Assembly (NCBI GenBank): GCA_038727705.1
Contig: JAVYVJ010000001.1
Coordinates: forward strand, 31,924 to 95,923
Reading direction: 5' to 3'
Source: Zestosphaera sp.
GTDB taxonomy: Archaea; Thermoproteota; Thermoprotei_A; Sulfolobales; NBVN01
Length of the DNA stretch: 64,000 nucleotides
Under the pieces are notes generated by a model. The model had not been told where the DNA came from and made no database searches. It saw only the letters and a list, made by a program, of their open reading frames with translations. A program made the position numbers and the translations under genes. Below, piece after piece: positions 16,101-24,232 of the stretch (its first letter is position 1; each line of letters starts with the position of its first letter).

Positions 16101-16632
16101 TGGATGACTTAAGCAGCGCGTCGAAATCGTCGACCACCACCAAGCCGTACCTAGAACCGCTGAGGGATGCCTTCCTCCTGTGGAGGAAGGCGTGGGTGAG
16201 CACGTCAACCCTGCCTTCAGGCAGCGGGACCCCCGACTTAAGGGCCTCGGAGTCGTTCACCTGCACGCCCCCAACCCTAAATTCCCTGAGTGACCGTAAG
16301 GTCTGCTCTGCCAGGTACTTAGTGGGGACTATGTAGAGGGCCGGCCTACCTCTGGAGGCCACGTAGAGGGAGTAGACCTGCAGTAAGGTCGACTTACCGA
16401 CCCCTGTAGGGGCTATGAGGGCGAAGGACTCGCCGGTCAGGACCCTCTTCATCCACGTTTTCTGCACACTCCATAACGTCTTACCACCGGAGGCGGCTGT
16501 GAAGAACTCGCTAAACCTGCTGAGCTCCTCCCTGAGGAGTCCAGCGTTTATTACATCACGCTCACCATCAAGCCTGGTCAGCACAAGAGAATTGAGGAAG
16601 GACTCGCTGGAGACACTGATACTCAACATCAT
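13120..16632 (-). CDS. rgy: Reverse gyrase
   Basis: 1170 residues: an SF2 helicase-like half fused to a type IA topoisomerase, which introduces positive supercoils and marks hyperthermophiles. Helicase motifs: Q region TLWSVQKTWMKR, Walker A APTGVGKSTLL near residue 75, VVVDDFDALL near 165, SATGRG, and LPDVMTYLQASGRSSRLYGG near 480. Topoisomerase half: Toprim VESPTKARTIARMFG near 585, the zinc finger CAGCGHQF...CPRCG near 650, ATDPDDEGE, and the catalytic Tyr in HITYHRTDS near 905. The usual N-terminal Cys zinc finger is missing: no Cys lies in the first ~45 residues before the helicase. The rest is intact. Confidence 0.97.
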   Translation of the reverse strand: MMLSISVSSESFLNSLVLTRLDGERDVINAGLLREELSRFSEFFTAASGGKTLWSVQKTWMKRVLTGESFALIAPTGVGKSTLLQVYSLYVASRGRPALYIVPTKYLAEQTLRSLREFRVGGVQVNDSEALKSGVPLPEGRVDVLTHAFLHRRKASLSGSRYGLVVVDDFDALLKSSTLMNTILNLVGVSEESIKIAQKLVQAKREMMYFRYAGNVEKARELLNTVSELELNLSRSLNYVGMGQILIASATGRGRSERVKILRELLGFEVGSITDYLRNMVEVVEPLSSVRVEDLVRRLHRGTLLFVSKDLGVGKARELAASLSSAGVKALLAGSRRALEKLRDGRVDALVGVSTYYGILTRGLDEPLHIYNTVFYGLPKFDMDLESTLLNPLTLVRVVRELPAHGYAIGEEDRQLVARISSLRPGALKVLSQGLRGGLELEGFLRELSLEVLKAKERVEGRINELLERGGGRLSLSFCVIKRAGGRTAVLLPDVMTYLQASGRSSRLYGGHMTLGLSILLYEDEDLLRIFQRKLHYLLPSYSPVRLGDVDLERVASDQALSRLGGVGESVLDRIKSVLMVVESPTKARTIARMFGTPGKRFVGNYVMYETVIAYDGKVYLATVAPSMGHVLDLVTDEGLHGVVLKGSAIHPIYTTIKRCAGCGHQFTEESQTCPRCGSVRVRDSRKVLEALKKIAREVDEVYIATDPDDEGEKIAYDLYTVLKPVNSRVKRVEFHEITRQALMKALNSPRDVDLLRVSAQVVRRVDDRLIGFELSKILQEGLAKHWLGGGRVQTPVLRWVVERYLEYESSKGFLVKVQLPNGLKISYFTPSREGAEKAARDVEESGVTLEVLETYEREVNPPPPYTTDTLLTDMVRELRVSPTAAMKIAQELFESGHITYHRTDSTHVSGVGIEVARDYVEKAGLLNLFTPRPWGGEGIHECIRPTKPLESLDESEFLFMNNLTYLHRRAYQMVFKRFVASQLRPSRILYARLNALLGGNQVRVEVPLKVLSEGFTRVAPVRTYEDLTAAAKHVVRPLSVDVVKTSRVPPLTAADVVRMMKDHGIGRPSTYAKAVENNVRHGYVILSKRRQFLIPTKTGFEVLKFIQDRYELLTSVEFTRGLETLVGSIKSGRISIETALTYLLSELIALKTINNVVTNWGEGLPQETG

Positions 16633-16705
16633 TCAGCCTGATAGTAATCTCCATGCTTTAAATAACCTTAAAAGCATGGAGTCCTATAACTAGAAAGGGC
16701 GAGTA

Positions 16706-18235
16706 ATGGAAGTTCTCAGAAGCGATGAGTTAAGGGCTGCAGACATCAACTCAATCTTCTGGGGCGTCAGCACTCAACTACTCATGGAGAACGCCGGCGC
16801 CGGCGTCGCCAGGGTGGTTAGGGAGATGACGGGCGGTGTTGCGGGGAGGGTCGCAGTCGTTGCGGGGGTCGGTGGTAAGGCAGGGGATTCCTTCGTCATG
16901 GCTAGGCATCTGGCCGGTGACGGTTATGAGGTTCAGGTCTTCCTGGTCTCAAGGCTCATCAAGCACGAGGACGCCAGGTCGAACTTGGAGATCCTTAGGG
17001 ACCAGGCTAACGTGGTGATCCGCGACTACAGCCCCGGCATGCTCTTCAGCGCGGACGTAGTGGTTGACGGGCTGCTGGGTATAGGGGTTAAGGGCGCGCC
17101 CAGAGACCTCTACGCTGAAGCCATTAAGTCGATAAACAACTCAGGCGGGCTCAAGGTAGCTATCGACGTCCCTTCAGGGCTAGACCCGGACACCGGCGAG
17201 GCCCCCGGGGACGTCGTCAGGGCTGACGCCACAGTCACTCTAGTAGCGCCTAAGCCAGGCCTTCTGAAGGCGCCGGGGGTTGTTGGAAGGTTGATAGTGG
17301 TCAACATAGGGATCCCGCCCAACGCCTTCAGGGCCGTGGGTCCCGGGGACGTGGAGGTATGGTTCAGGAAGAAGGACTTTAAAGCTAAGAAGGGTGAGGG
17401 CGGCAAGGTCCTGGTTGTGACAGGCTCGAGGGATTATGTGGGCGCTCCCTGGCTGACCGCCCTCGGCGCCTGGGCCGCGGGTGCTGACCTAGTATACCTG
17501 GCCGCGCCTGAGTACGTCCTTGAGTCCAGGTTCTCCCCCGAGGTGATAGGGGTTCCCTTGAGTGGTGACTACCTCACTAGGGACCACGTGATCGAGGTGA
17601 TGGAGCTGGTGAGAAGGGTTGACGTGGTGGCGTCGGGGCCAGGGCTTACGGTGAGTGAGGGCGTCAGGGGCTTCGTGGAGGAGCTGGTTAAAGCCGTTAG
17701 GGCGTGCGGTAAGGCGCTTGTTCTGGACGCTGACGCGCTGAAGGTAATTAGGGCCGGGGAGTTGGAGGGCTTGAAGGCCGTCATAACGCCCCACCTAGGG
17801 GAGGCGGCTAAGCTCCTCGGCATGGACGCCGAGAAAATGAGGGCCTTCGAAGACACGGTGGATGCGAGGATCGCCATAGCCAGGGATGTTGTGGGGCGCT
17901 ACAGGGCGACACTGCTCCTCAAAGGGTATGTGGACGTGATAATGGCTCCGGACGGCAGGGTTAAGAGGAGGATGGGCGTCGGGCATCAGGACATGAGTTG
18001 CGGGGGGACCGGCGACGTGCTGACCGGCATCACCGCCACGTCCCTGGCCAGGTCAGGGGACCCCTTCAGAGCGGCTTCGGCAGCAGCCTTCATAAACGCC
18101 GTCGCCGGCGAGCTCGCCTACCTCATCGACGGGAGGTCGTCGCCCACCAACATACTTAAGTACGTTCCGCAGGTCGTGAGGGACCCGCTTAAAATGGCTT
18201 TAAAGGTTAAGGAGATGAGGGTTCGGGGCGAGTGA
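16706..18235 (+). CDS. nnr: Bifunctional NAD(P)H-hydrate epimerase / ADP-dependent dehydratase
   Basis: 509 residues with both halves of the NAD(P)HX repair enzyme. The N-terminal YjeF_N epimerase (1-210) has LLMENAGAGVARVV, VVDGLLGIGVKG and AIDVPSGLDPDTGE. The C-terminal ribokinase-like dehydratase (230-500) has KGEGGKVLVVTGS, SGPGL, TPHLGEAAKLLG and GGTGDVLTGI (catalytic Asp). It repairs hydrated NADH/NADPH, which forms quickly at high temperature. It is divergent from reverse gyrase and overlaps pyrG by 4 bp (GTGA). Confidence 0.95.
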   Translation: MEVLRSDELRAADINSIFWGVSTQLLMENAGAGVARVVREMTGGVAGRVAVVAGVGGKAGDSFVMARHLAGDGYEVQVFLVSRLIKHEDARSNLEILRDQANVVIRDYSPGMLFSADVVVDGLLGIGVKGAPRDLYAEAIKSINNSGGLKVAIDVPSGLDPDTGEAPGDVVRADATVTLVAPKPGLLKAPGVVGRLIVVNIGIPPNAFRAVGPGDVEVWFRKKDFKAKKGEGGKVLVVTGSRDYVGAPWLTALGAWAAGADLVYLAAPEYVLESRFSPEVIGVPLSGDYLTRDHVIEVMELVRRVDVVASGPGLTVSEGVRGFVEELVKAVRACGKALVLDADALKVIRAGELEGLKAVITPHLGEAAKLLGMDAEKMRAFEDTVDARIAIARDVVGRYRATLLLKGYVDVIMAPDGRVKRRMGVGHQDMSCGGTGDVLTGITATSLARSGDPFRAASAAAFINAVAGELAYLIDGRSSPTNILKYVPQVVRDPLKMALKVKEMRVRGE

Positions 18236-19836
18236 AGTTGGTTAAGTACGTCTTCGTAACGGGGGGCGTGCTCTCAGGGCTGGGTAAGGGCGTGACGTCC
18301 GCCTCGATCGCGTTGCTAGTTAAGGGTCTCGGATATAAGGTGACCGCCATCAAGATAGACCCCTACGTTAACGTGGACGCCGGAACCATGAACCCCTACA
18401 TGCACGGGGAGGTCTTCGTGACGGAGGACGGGGGTGAGACTGACCTCGATATAGGGCACTACGAGAGGTTCCTTAACGTGGACCTCTCGAAGGAGAATAA
18501 CCTGACGACCGGGAAGGTGTACAGCATCGTCATAGAGAGGGAGAGGAGGGGAGACTACCTCGGGCAGACCGTCCAGATAATCCCCCACGTAACTGACGAG
18601 ATAAAGAATCAGCTGAATCTCGTGGCCAGTAAGTACGGCAGTGACGTGGTTGTCGTCGAGATCGGGGGCACTGTAGGGGATATTGAGGGACTTCCGTTCC
18701 TGGAGGCCGCCAGGCAGTTAAGGCTTGAGAGGGGGGCTGAGAACGTGCTCTTCACGCACGTCGTCCTAGTGCCGAAGCTCTCGACCCTCGGCGAGCTCAA
18801 GACGAAGCCCGCCCAGCACAGCATGCAGGAACTACGCAGGATAGGCATACAGCCCGACATCCTCGTAGCGAGATCCCCTGAGCCCCTGACTAGCGACGCT
18901 AGGGCGAAGCTGTCCCTCTTCGGCAACCTCCCGCCCTCAAACATATTCAGCAATCCTGACGTGGAGGTCATCTATGAAGTCCCCCTGCAGCTCCACAGGC
19001 AGGGTTTGACGAAGGTGATTGCCGAGAGGTTGAGGCTCACGTACGTGGAGCCTGACCTAAGCCCGTGGATTGAGTACTTAGAGAGGTTCAGGAACCCTGA
19101 GCGCAGAGTCAGGATAGCCATGGTGGGCAAGTACACGAAGCTCACCGACAGCTACTTAAGCATAGTTGAGGCTCTGAAGCACGCCGGGGCCTCGCTGAGG
19201 GTGAAGCCGGAGTTCGTCTGGGTTGAGGCGACGGATATCGAGAGGGGTGTTAGAGACGCGTCGGAGTTCACGAGCTTGGTCGACGGTGCTGTCATACTGC
19301 CCGGCTTCGGTGAGAGGGGTGTGGAGGGGAAGCTGAGGGCTATCAAGGCCTTCAGGGAGGCTGGGCTACCTGTGTTCGGCATCTGCTTCGGGCTCCAGCT
19401 GATGGTCGTTGAGTTCGCGCGGAACGTCCTCGGGTTGAGGGACGCGAACACGACTGAGGTAAACCCCCAGACCCCCCACCCTGTCGTAGACCTGCTGAGC
19501 TCCCAGAGGGGGACTATAGTTAAGGGTGGGTCAATGAGGCTGGGCTCCCTGGAAATCAGGCTGATTCCCGGAACTCTTGCGTGGAGGATATACGGCGGCG
19601 CCAACCCCATTTACGAGCGGCACCGGCACAGGTACCAGATAAATCCTGAATACGTTGACGCCCTTGAGAGGGAGGGCCTCATAGCGAGCGGGCTCAGTTC
19701 TGAAGGGTTCCCCGAGGTCATGGAGTTGAGGAGCCGTCGATTCTATCTGGGTGTGCAGTTCCACCCGGAGTTCAGGAGCAGGCCTCTGAGGCCGTCACCC
19801 ATATACGCATCATTCCTCAAGGAGCTCGTGCATTAG
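18232..19836 (+). CDS. pyrG: CTP synthase
   Basis: 534 residues: amidoligase domain starting KYVFVTGGVLSGLGKGVTSA, with KIDPYVNVDAGTMNPYMHGE and YLGQTVQIIPHVT, then a class I glutamine amidotransferase with the catalytic Cys in FGICFGLQLM and His/Glu in VQFHPEFRSRP. It makes CTP from UTP, glutamine and ATP. The GTG start at 18232 is inside the nnr stop codon, implying translational coupling. With upp further right it covers part of pyrimidine supply. Confidence 0.97.
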   Translation: MKLVKYVFVTGGVLSGLGKGVTSASIALLVKGLGYKVTAIKIDPYVNVDAGTMNPYMHGEVFVTEDGGETDLDIGHYERFLNVDLSKENNLTTGKVYSIVIERERRGDYLGQTVQIIPHVTDEIKNQLNLVASKYGSDVVVVEIGGTVGDIEGLPFLEAARQLRLERGAENVLFTHVVLVPKLSTLGELKTKPAQHSMQELRRIGIQPDILVARSPEPLTSDARAKLSLFGNLPPSNIFSNPDVEVIYEVPLQLHRQGLTKVIAERLRLTYVEPDLSPWIEYLERFRNPERRVRIAMVGKYTKLTDSYLSIVEALKHAGASLRVKPEFVWVEATDIERGVRDASEFTSLVDGAVILPGFGERGVEGKLRAIKAFREAGLPVFGICFGLQLMVVEFARNVLGLRDANTTEVNPQTPHPVVDLLSSQRGTIVKGGSMRLGSLEIRLIPGTLAWRIYGGANPIYERHRHRYQINPEYVDALEREGLIASGLSSEGFPEVMELRSRRFYLGVQFHPEFRSRPLRPSPIYASFLKELVH

Positions 19837-19888
19837 CTGTTTAAAACCATTTAAATCTGTTAAATTCGTTAAGATATAATAATAATCA

Positions 19889-21811
19889 TTGAAGTATAGA
19901 CTTAGGGTTGAGATCGTGAGTTTTAAATCTTTGGCGAGCCTGAGCACGGGTAAGTACTTACTGCTTGGTAATGAGGCTATAGCGCGCGGGGCTCTTGAAG
20001 GGGGTTTAGGGTTTGCTGCCGCCTACCCAGGCACGCCCTCCTCAGAGATTTTGGAATCCCTCGTATCCGTGAGGGATGTCCTCGGGATACATGCCGAGTG
20101 GAGTGTTAACGAGAAGGTGGCTTTCGAGGCCGCGTACGGCGCCTCACTAGCCGGTGTTAACGCCTTGACGGCTATGAAGCATGTGGGGGTGAATGTGGCT
20201 GCAGACCCTTTGATGAGTTCCGCCTACACCGGGGTTGAGGGAGGCTTCATCGTGGTCACGGCCGACGACCCAAGCATGCACAGCAGCCAGAACGAACAGG
20301 ACAACAGGTGGTACGGCCTCCACGCCTACATACCTGTCTTCGAGCCCTTCGACGCTGGTGAAGCCAAGGAAATGACTAAATACGCCCTAACTTTCAGCAG
20401 GTCGTTCAAACACCCCGTCATCATACGCACGACGACGAGGGTGAGTCACACCAGGGGGGTCGTTGAGTTAGGGCCGATACCGGAGCTCAGGAGTAAGGGG
20501 AGGTTTGTTAAGGAGGACAGATATGTTGTGATGCCCGCCAACGCCAGGGGGAATAAGGTCAGGCTCCTGAGTAAGTGGAGGGAGATCTCTGAGGCTGTTA
20601 ACGACGCTCCCTTCAATAGGGTTGAAGGTGATGGGAGGGTTTTAGTAGTGTCCTCCGGTAACGCATACGGGTACGTGGTTGAGGCGCTCAAGCACTTCAG
20701 AGTCAGGGATAAGGTCAGGCTCCTCAAGGTAGGCACTACAGTGCCGTTGCCGAAGAGACTCTTAATCAGGGCGGCCGAGGGCGTCGAGAGGATATTGGTT
20801 GTTGAGGAGCTGGACCCGATTGTGGAGGAAGGGGTTAAGGCGGCGCTCTACGACGTCGGGTTTAGAGTGAAGGTTAGAGGTAAGGATTTAGTTGGTTATG
20901 AGTTCGAGTTAAATCACGTTAGGGTGAGGAGGGCGATCGCCGAATTCCTCAACCTGGGGTATGTGGGGCCTCAGGCAAGGCCCCAGCCTCGGGACGGTGT
21001 GCCGGCCAGGATACCGACGCTGTGTCCGGGCTGCCCCTACAGGCCCCTCTTCTTCGAGTTGAGGAGGCTTGTCAACCAGGAGAAGATGTCCTACATAGCG
21101 TCCGGCGACATAGGTTGCTATTCACTGAGCTATAACCCGCCCTACAGAATGCAGGACGTGATGATCGAGATGGGGAGCAGTATAGGGGTCGGGTACGGCC
21201 TGAGCGTCACGACGGACGACAACGTCATAGCGATAATAGGTGACTCAACGTTCTACCACGCCGGCCTCCCGCCGTTGCTGAACGCGCTATGGCATGGAAG
21301 CCCTATGGTGGTCTTAATACTTGATAATGAGGTCACCGCGATGACCGGCCATCAGCCAGCCCCCTCAACGAAGGGTCGTGACGGCACCCGCTACATACCG
21401 GCGGAGAACATCGTCGCAGGGTTCGGCATCAAGTTCATTGAAGTCGTAGACCCGTACGACGTTAAGGCAGTGCGCGAGACTGTCAAGAAAGCGCTGAGGT
21501 ATGTTAGGGAGGCTAGGGAGCCTGCCGTCATAATAGCTAGGAGGAGATGCGCGTTGGAGGCCGTGAGGGATGTAAGGAGGGCCGGTGTTGAGATCGTGCC
21601 CTACGTGGTCCTGGATGACAAGTGTGTGGGTTGTGGTATATGCTATGATTGGTTCCTCTGCCCTGCCATAACGACTAAGGAAGGTAGGAAGGCGTATATA
21701 GATCCGGAGCTCTGTGTGGGGTGTAGCGCGTGCGCTCAAGTCTGCCCCACTAAAGCTATAGTGCCGTTGAAGGACTACAATAAGGAGGAAGTCGAGAGGT
21801 TCTGGAGGTGA
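19889..21811 (+). CDS. iorA: Indolepyruvate ferredoxin oxidoreductase, alpha subunit
   Basis: 640 residues. N-terminal pyruvate-oxidoreductase domain with GNEAIARGALEGG and AAYPGTPSSEILESL; a TPP-binding domain with TLCPGCPYR, ASGDIGCYSL and GDSTFYHAGLPPLLNAL; and two C-terminal [4Fe-4S] motifs, CVGCGICYDWFLCP and CVGCSACAQVCPTKAI. The enzyme oxidises aryl pyruvates from aromatic amino-acid breakdown to acyl-CoA and reduces ferredoxin. TTG 19889 and GTG 19916 are both possible starts. It overlaps iorB by 4 bp. This supports peptide fermentation together with the transporter and peptidase at the right end. Confidence 0.95.
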   Translation: MKYRLRVEIVSFKSLASLSTGKYLLLGNEAIARGALEGGLGFAAAYPGTPSSEILESLVSVRDVLGIHAEWSVNEKVAFEAAYGASLAGVNALTAMKHVGVNVAADPLMSSAYTGVEGGFIVVTADDPSMHSSQNEQDNRWYGLHAYIPVFEPFDAGEAKEMTKYALTFSRSFKHPVIIRTTTRVSHTRGVVELGPIPELRSKGRFVKEDRYVVMPANARGNKVRLLSKWREISEAVNDAPFNRVEGDGRVLVVSSGNAYGYVVEALKHFRVRDKVRLLKVGTTVPLPKRLLIRAAEGVERILVVEELDPIVEEGVKAALYDVGFRVKVRGKDLVGYEFELNHVRVRRAIAEFLNLGYVGPQARPQPRDGVPARIPTLCPGCPYRPLFFELRRLVNQEKMSYIASGDIGCYSLSYNPPYRMQDVMIEMGSSIGVGYGLSVTTDDNVIAIIGDSTFYHAGLPPLLNALWHGSPMVVLILDNEVTAMTGHQPAPSTKGRDGTRYIPAENIVAGFGIKFIEVVDPYDVKAVRETVKKALRYVREAREPAVIIARRRCALEAVRDVRRAGVEIVPYVVLDDKCVGCGICYDWFLCPAITTKEGRKAYIDPELCVGCSACAQVCPTKAIVPLKDYNKEEVERFWR

Positions 21812-22443
21812 GTTCCACGCTCAACATACTCATATCGGGTGTCGGCGGTCAGGGGTTACTGACCCTCGCAAGGATCCTCGGTCAGGCAGCGCTCAACGAG
21901 GGGCATAAGGTTTACATAGCTGAGACTCACGGAATGAGTCAGAGAGGGGGCTCTGTCACCGTCTTCATGAGGGTCGGCGACGACGTGATGGCCCCCCTAC
22001 CCCCGGAGGATGACGTGAACCTCCACATATCGATGGAGCTGATAGAGGCCGTCCGCTACTCAACAATGCACAGCGTCAACACGGTGGCCATAGTCAACAA
22101 CAAGGTCATCAGGCCCTCACTGCCCGGGGTTAAGATGCCGTCAGTCGAGGAGCTGGTCAACATGCTTAGGGGGTCCACCCGAAATCTTTACCTAGTAGAC
22201 GCCTCAGACATATCCATGGGTCTCGGCAGCACTGTGGGCGCTAACGTAGTGATGCTTGGGTTCGCGACCTACCTACTCGAGAAATCGTCGATAGTGAGGA
22301 GGGAGTCCGCGATCAACGAAGTCCTTAAGCTAGGGGCTCGGGAGCTGAACGTGAAGCTCTTCGAGGCAGGCTACCTGGACGCCTCAAAGAAGGTCGGCGA
22401 GGAATCGCTGAAGCATCTCAGCGAGGTCTTCAGGAAAGGATGA
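21808..22443 (+). CDS. iorB: Indolepyruvate ferredoxin oxidoreductase, beta subunit
   Basis: 211 residues of the 2-oxoacid oxidoreductase gamma-type domain: NILISGVGGQGLLTLARIL at the N-terminus, ETHGMSQRGGSVTVFMRVG, and GSTVGANVVMLG. It forms the heterodimer with IorA. The GTG start at 21808 overlaps the iorA stop as GTGA. The 180 bases after it contain no gene, only the AT-rich promoter region of the RAM-domain gene. Confidence 0.95.
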   Translation: MSSTLNILISGVGGQGLLTLARILGQAALNEGHKVYIAETHGMSQRGGSVTVFMRVGDDVMAPLPPEDDVNLHISMELIEAVRYSTMHSVNTVAIVNNKVIRPSLPGVKMPSVEELVNMLRGSTRNLYLVDASDISMGLGSTVGANVVMLGFATYLLEKSSIVRRESAINEVLKLGARELNVKLFEAGYLDASKKVGEESLKHLSEVFRKG

Positions 22444-22620
22444 GTAAGCGCCTGTGGTTGGTGGGGAACGCGTCAGAAGCCTGGTCCTCATCACGCACTC
22501 AGGCCTTACAAGGCACATCATCAAGGTTTTTAGTTAAGTCGTCCCCGCATGGATCCTTAAATGCTCTGCGTTTTAATGCTTTTTAACTTTGAGTTCACAA
22601 TATATTATTAGTGAATAATA

Positions 22621-22866
22621 ATGCCCATGGCCATAGTTCTCATAAATACAGAGATAGGGTCGGAAGCTGACGTGCTAAACGCCCTGGCCAACGTCGAGGG
22701 CGTCAAGGAGATATATGAAGTCTACGGGATGTATGACGTCGTCATAAAGATAGAGGCCCCTACACACGAGTCACTGAGGGATATAATAATAAATAAGGTG
22801 AGGAGAATCCCCCAGGTCCGGGGGACCACTACGATGATAGTGGTCGAGCAGAGGATAATTCAGTAA
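22621..22866 (+). CDS. Stand-alone Lrp/AsnC ligand-binding (RAM) domain protein
   Basis: 81 residues of a single RAM domain: N-terminal AIVLINTEIGSEADVLNAL, VEGVKEIYEVYGMYDVVIKI, then RDIIINKVRRIPQVRGTTTM. It lacks the DNA-binding HTH of full Lrp proteins, as in archaeal small RAM proteins. These bind amino acids and may oligomerise with full-length Lrp paralogues. It lies downstream of iorAB, behind its own AT-rich promoter (AATATATTATTAGTG just before ATG 22621). A role in sensing amino acids for iorAB is inference from position. Confidence 0.85.
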   Translation: MPMAIVLINTEIGSEADVLNALANVEGVKEIYEVYGMYDVVIKIEAPTHESLRDIIINKVRRIPQVRGTTTMIVVEQRIIQ

Positions 22867-22974
22867 AATTACTAGGACCTCCAATATGGGCTGTTTTTCC
22901 ACGAACATGTTGAAGACTTGTGATTCGGTAGTAATGCATGTCTGGCCGTGCTTCCAGACCCGCATGGGGGTGAT

Positions 22975-23427
22975 TTATTTTTCCCTGCGAATCCTGTGAG
23001 GAGTGTTTGGTGATCCTCGCTTTTTAGATGGGGTTGAGTTGGCCTTAATCGATAAGCCGACGTCAAGCAGCGCTTCAAGCACCTCACGGGCTCTCTCAGT
23101 TAATTTGTAGAGTTTGAATCTACCTCTCCTAGCTGTTTCCACGAGGCCTAGTTCCACGAGATCCTGCATGTGGTGGGACACCAGCGTTTGATCAAGCCCT
23201 AGTACGTGAGATACGACACATACGGGGAGTGGTCCTTCCCTAAGTAGTAGGAGGATCTTCAGTCTGCTGGTCTCTCCGAGAGTTCTTAAGTACCTTGCAA
23301 CAATCACTATATCCTCCTGCGGTAGTTCGATAACTCTGTCCAAGTCGAGCGGTATCTCCTTCAACCTACACTTACCGGCAGCCCTCAATTCCTTGAACAC
23401 GTCCGACAATCTGAGGGATCTACCCAC
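22975..23427 (-). CDS. ArsR/SmtB-family winged-helix repressor
   Basis: 150 residues. A winged helix at about 40-115 includes RYLRTLGETSRLKILLLLRE, GPLPVCVVSHVLGLDQTLVSHH (recognition helix with a Cys where ArsR-type sensors place metal or thiol ligands) and LVETARRGRFKLYKLT (wing). The N-terminal ~40 residues include another Cys (AGKCRLKE) and the C-terminal 30 are basic. It is the last gene of a three-gene leftward unit with a ferredoxin and an HdrA-like protein, and that unit's promoter has an SmtB/ArsR-like palindrome, so autoregulation is likely. The inducer (metal, arsenite, sulfane sulfur or redox) is unknown. Confidence 0.85.
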   Translation of the reverse strand: MGRSLRLSDVFKELRAAGKCRLKEIPLDLDRVIELPQEDIVIVARYLRTLGETSRLKILLLLREGPLPVCVVSHVLGLDQTLVSHHMQDLVELGLVETARRGRFKLYKLTERAREVLEALLDVGLSIKANSTPSKKRGSPNTPHRIRREK

Positions 23428-23484
23428 CTACCACACCTAACCAGGCTTAAAGAGGCTACGAAAGAATTAAAGGGTTGGAATTCC

Positions 23485-23706
23485 TCACCGCTCGTCTCCA
23501 TAATACTTGATTGCCGATGAGGGGCAGATTTTCTGGCAACCCCTGCACAGCTCAACGCAGTTATCCGGTTTGACCACCACCGGCTTCCCGTCAGTGCCCA
23601 GGCCGTACACCTCGTGCGGGCAGAAGTTATAGCAGGTTAGGCACCCGCTGCACTTCTCGTAGTCTATTACTGGATACCAGTTCCTAGTCAAGCCTAAACA
23701 CCTCAC
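23485..23706 (-). CDS. 2[4Fe-4S] ferredoxin-like protein
   Basis: 73 residues with two cluster motifs: CSGCLTCYNFCPHEVYG and CVELCRGCQKICPSSAI. The second has an extra residue (CxxxCxxCxxxCP), as in some polyferredoxin domains. Its GTG/ATG start overlaps the stop of the HdrA-like gene by 4 bp, so the pair is likely translated together and could form an electron-transfer unit. There is no membrane segment; it is cytosolic. Confidence 0.88.
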   Translation of the reverse strand: MRCLGLTRNWYPVIDYEKCSGCLTCYNFCPHEVYGLGTDGKPVVVKPDNCVELCRGCQKICPSSAIKYYGDER

Positions 23707-24065
23707 GCACTCAGAGCTTCCTCAACGGCCTTGATGGCTTCCTCAGTGCTCATGTTCCTTACTTCAACACCTTTAAACTTGGACTCATCGAAACCTAGTT
23801 CCCGGAAAATCCACCCGAACATCTTCCGCTGCATTGCTGGATCGCAGCCAGCCACCACAACCCTCTCAACGCCCCTGTCACCACTCAGCAACGCCCTCCA
23901 GAAGTTATCGCCGTCGGCGGCGCAGAGTTGCGGGTGGATCACTACGAAGTCAACTTTCTTATTCCTTCTGAAGTGGTTAACTACTTCAAACACGTTCATC
24001 TTATGAAACGACGGGCACGTGCCTTGACAAACGCAAACGATTAAACCCTTCAAGTGTATCACCAC
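23703..24065 (-). CDS. HdrA N-terminal-like Cys-rich protein
   Basis: 120 residues resembling only the N-terminal domain of heterodisulfide reductase subunit A: VCVCQGTCPSF near residue 10 (HdrA has GVFVCHCGxNI), FVVIHPQLCAADGDNFW near 41 (HdrA xxxCSxPGQ) and RVVVAGCDPAMQRKMF near 68 (VVVAACSPRxHExTF). The flavin and ferredoxin domains of HdrA are absent; the ferredoxin is a separate downstream gene. It probably passes electrons or thiols, but the partner is not visible. Start GTG 24065 or 24062; the promoter predicts a leaderless transcript. Confidence 0.65.
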   Translation of the reverse strand: MVIHLKGLIVCVCQGTCPSFHKMNVFEVVNHFRRNKKVDFVVIHPQLCAADGDNFWRALLSGDRGVERVVVAGCDPAMQRKMFGWIFRELGFDESKFKGVEVRNMSTEEAIKAVEEALSA

Positions 24066-24067
24066 TC

Positions 24068-24087
24068 ATATGAATATATATTCATAT
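24068..24087. promoter_or_regulatory. Perfect 20-bp palindromic operator at HdrA-like/ferredoxin/arsR promoter
   Basis: ATATGAATAT followed by ATATTCATAT is a perfect inverted repeat with TGAA...TTCA half-sites, the hallmark of ArsR/SmtB-family operators. On the minus strand it overlaps the end of box A (TTTATATA, 24092-24085) and fills the space up to the GTG start at 24065, so a bound repressor would block the pre-initiation complex. The ArsR gene is the third gene of this operon. The fit is seen; regulation is inference. Confidence 0.75.
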
Positions 24088-24232
24088 ATAAATCTTTCGG
24101 TCTTTCGGACTTACCAGTGCCTCATTAGCTAGGTGTTCGGGACCTAAAAGACGAGGCTTTCAGTTGTGGGGGCTTGGGTTTTTACCTACTCTGCCTCAGT
24201 CGTCCTACACCTCAGGCATCGTATGGGTAGCG

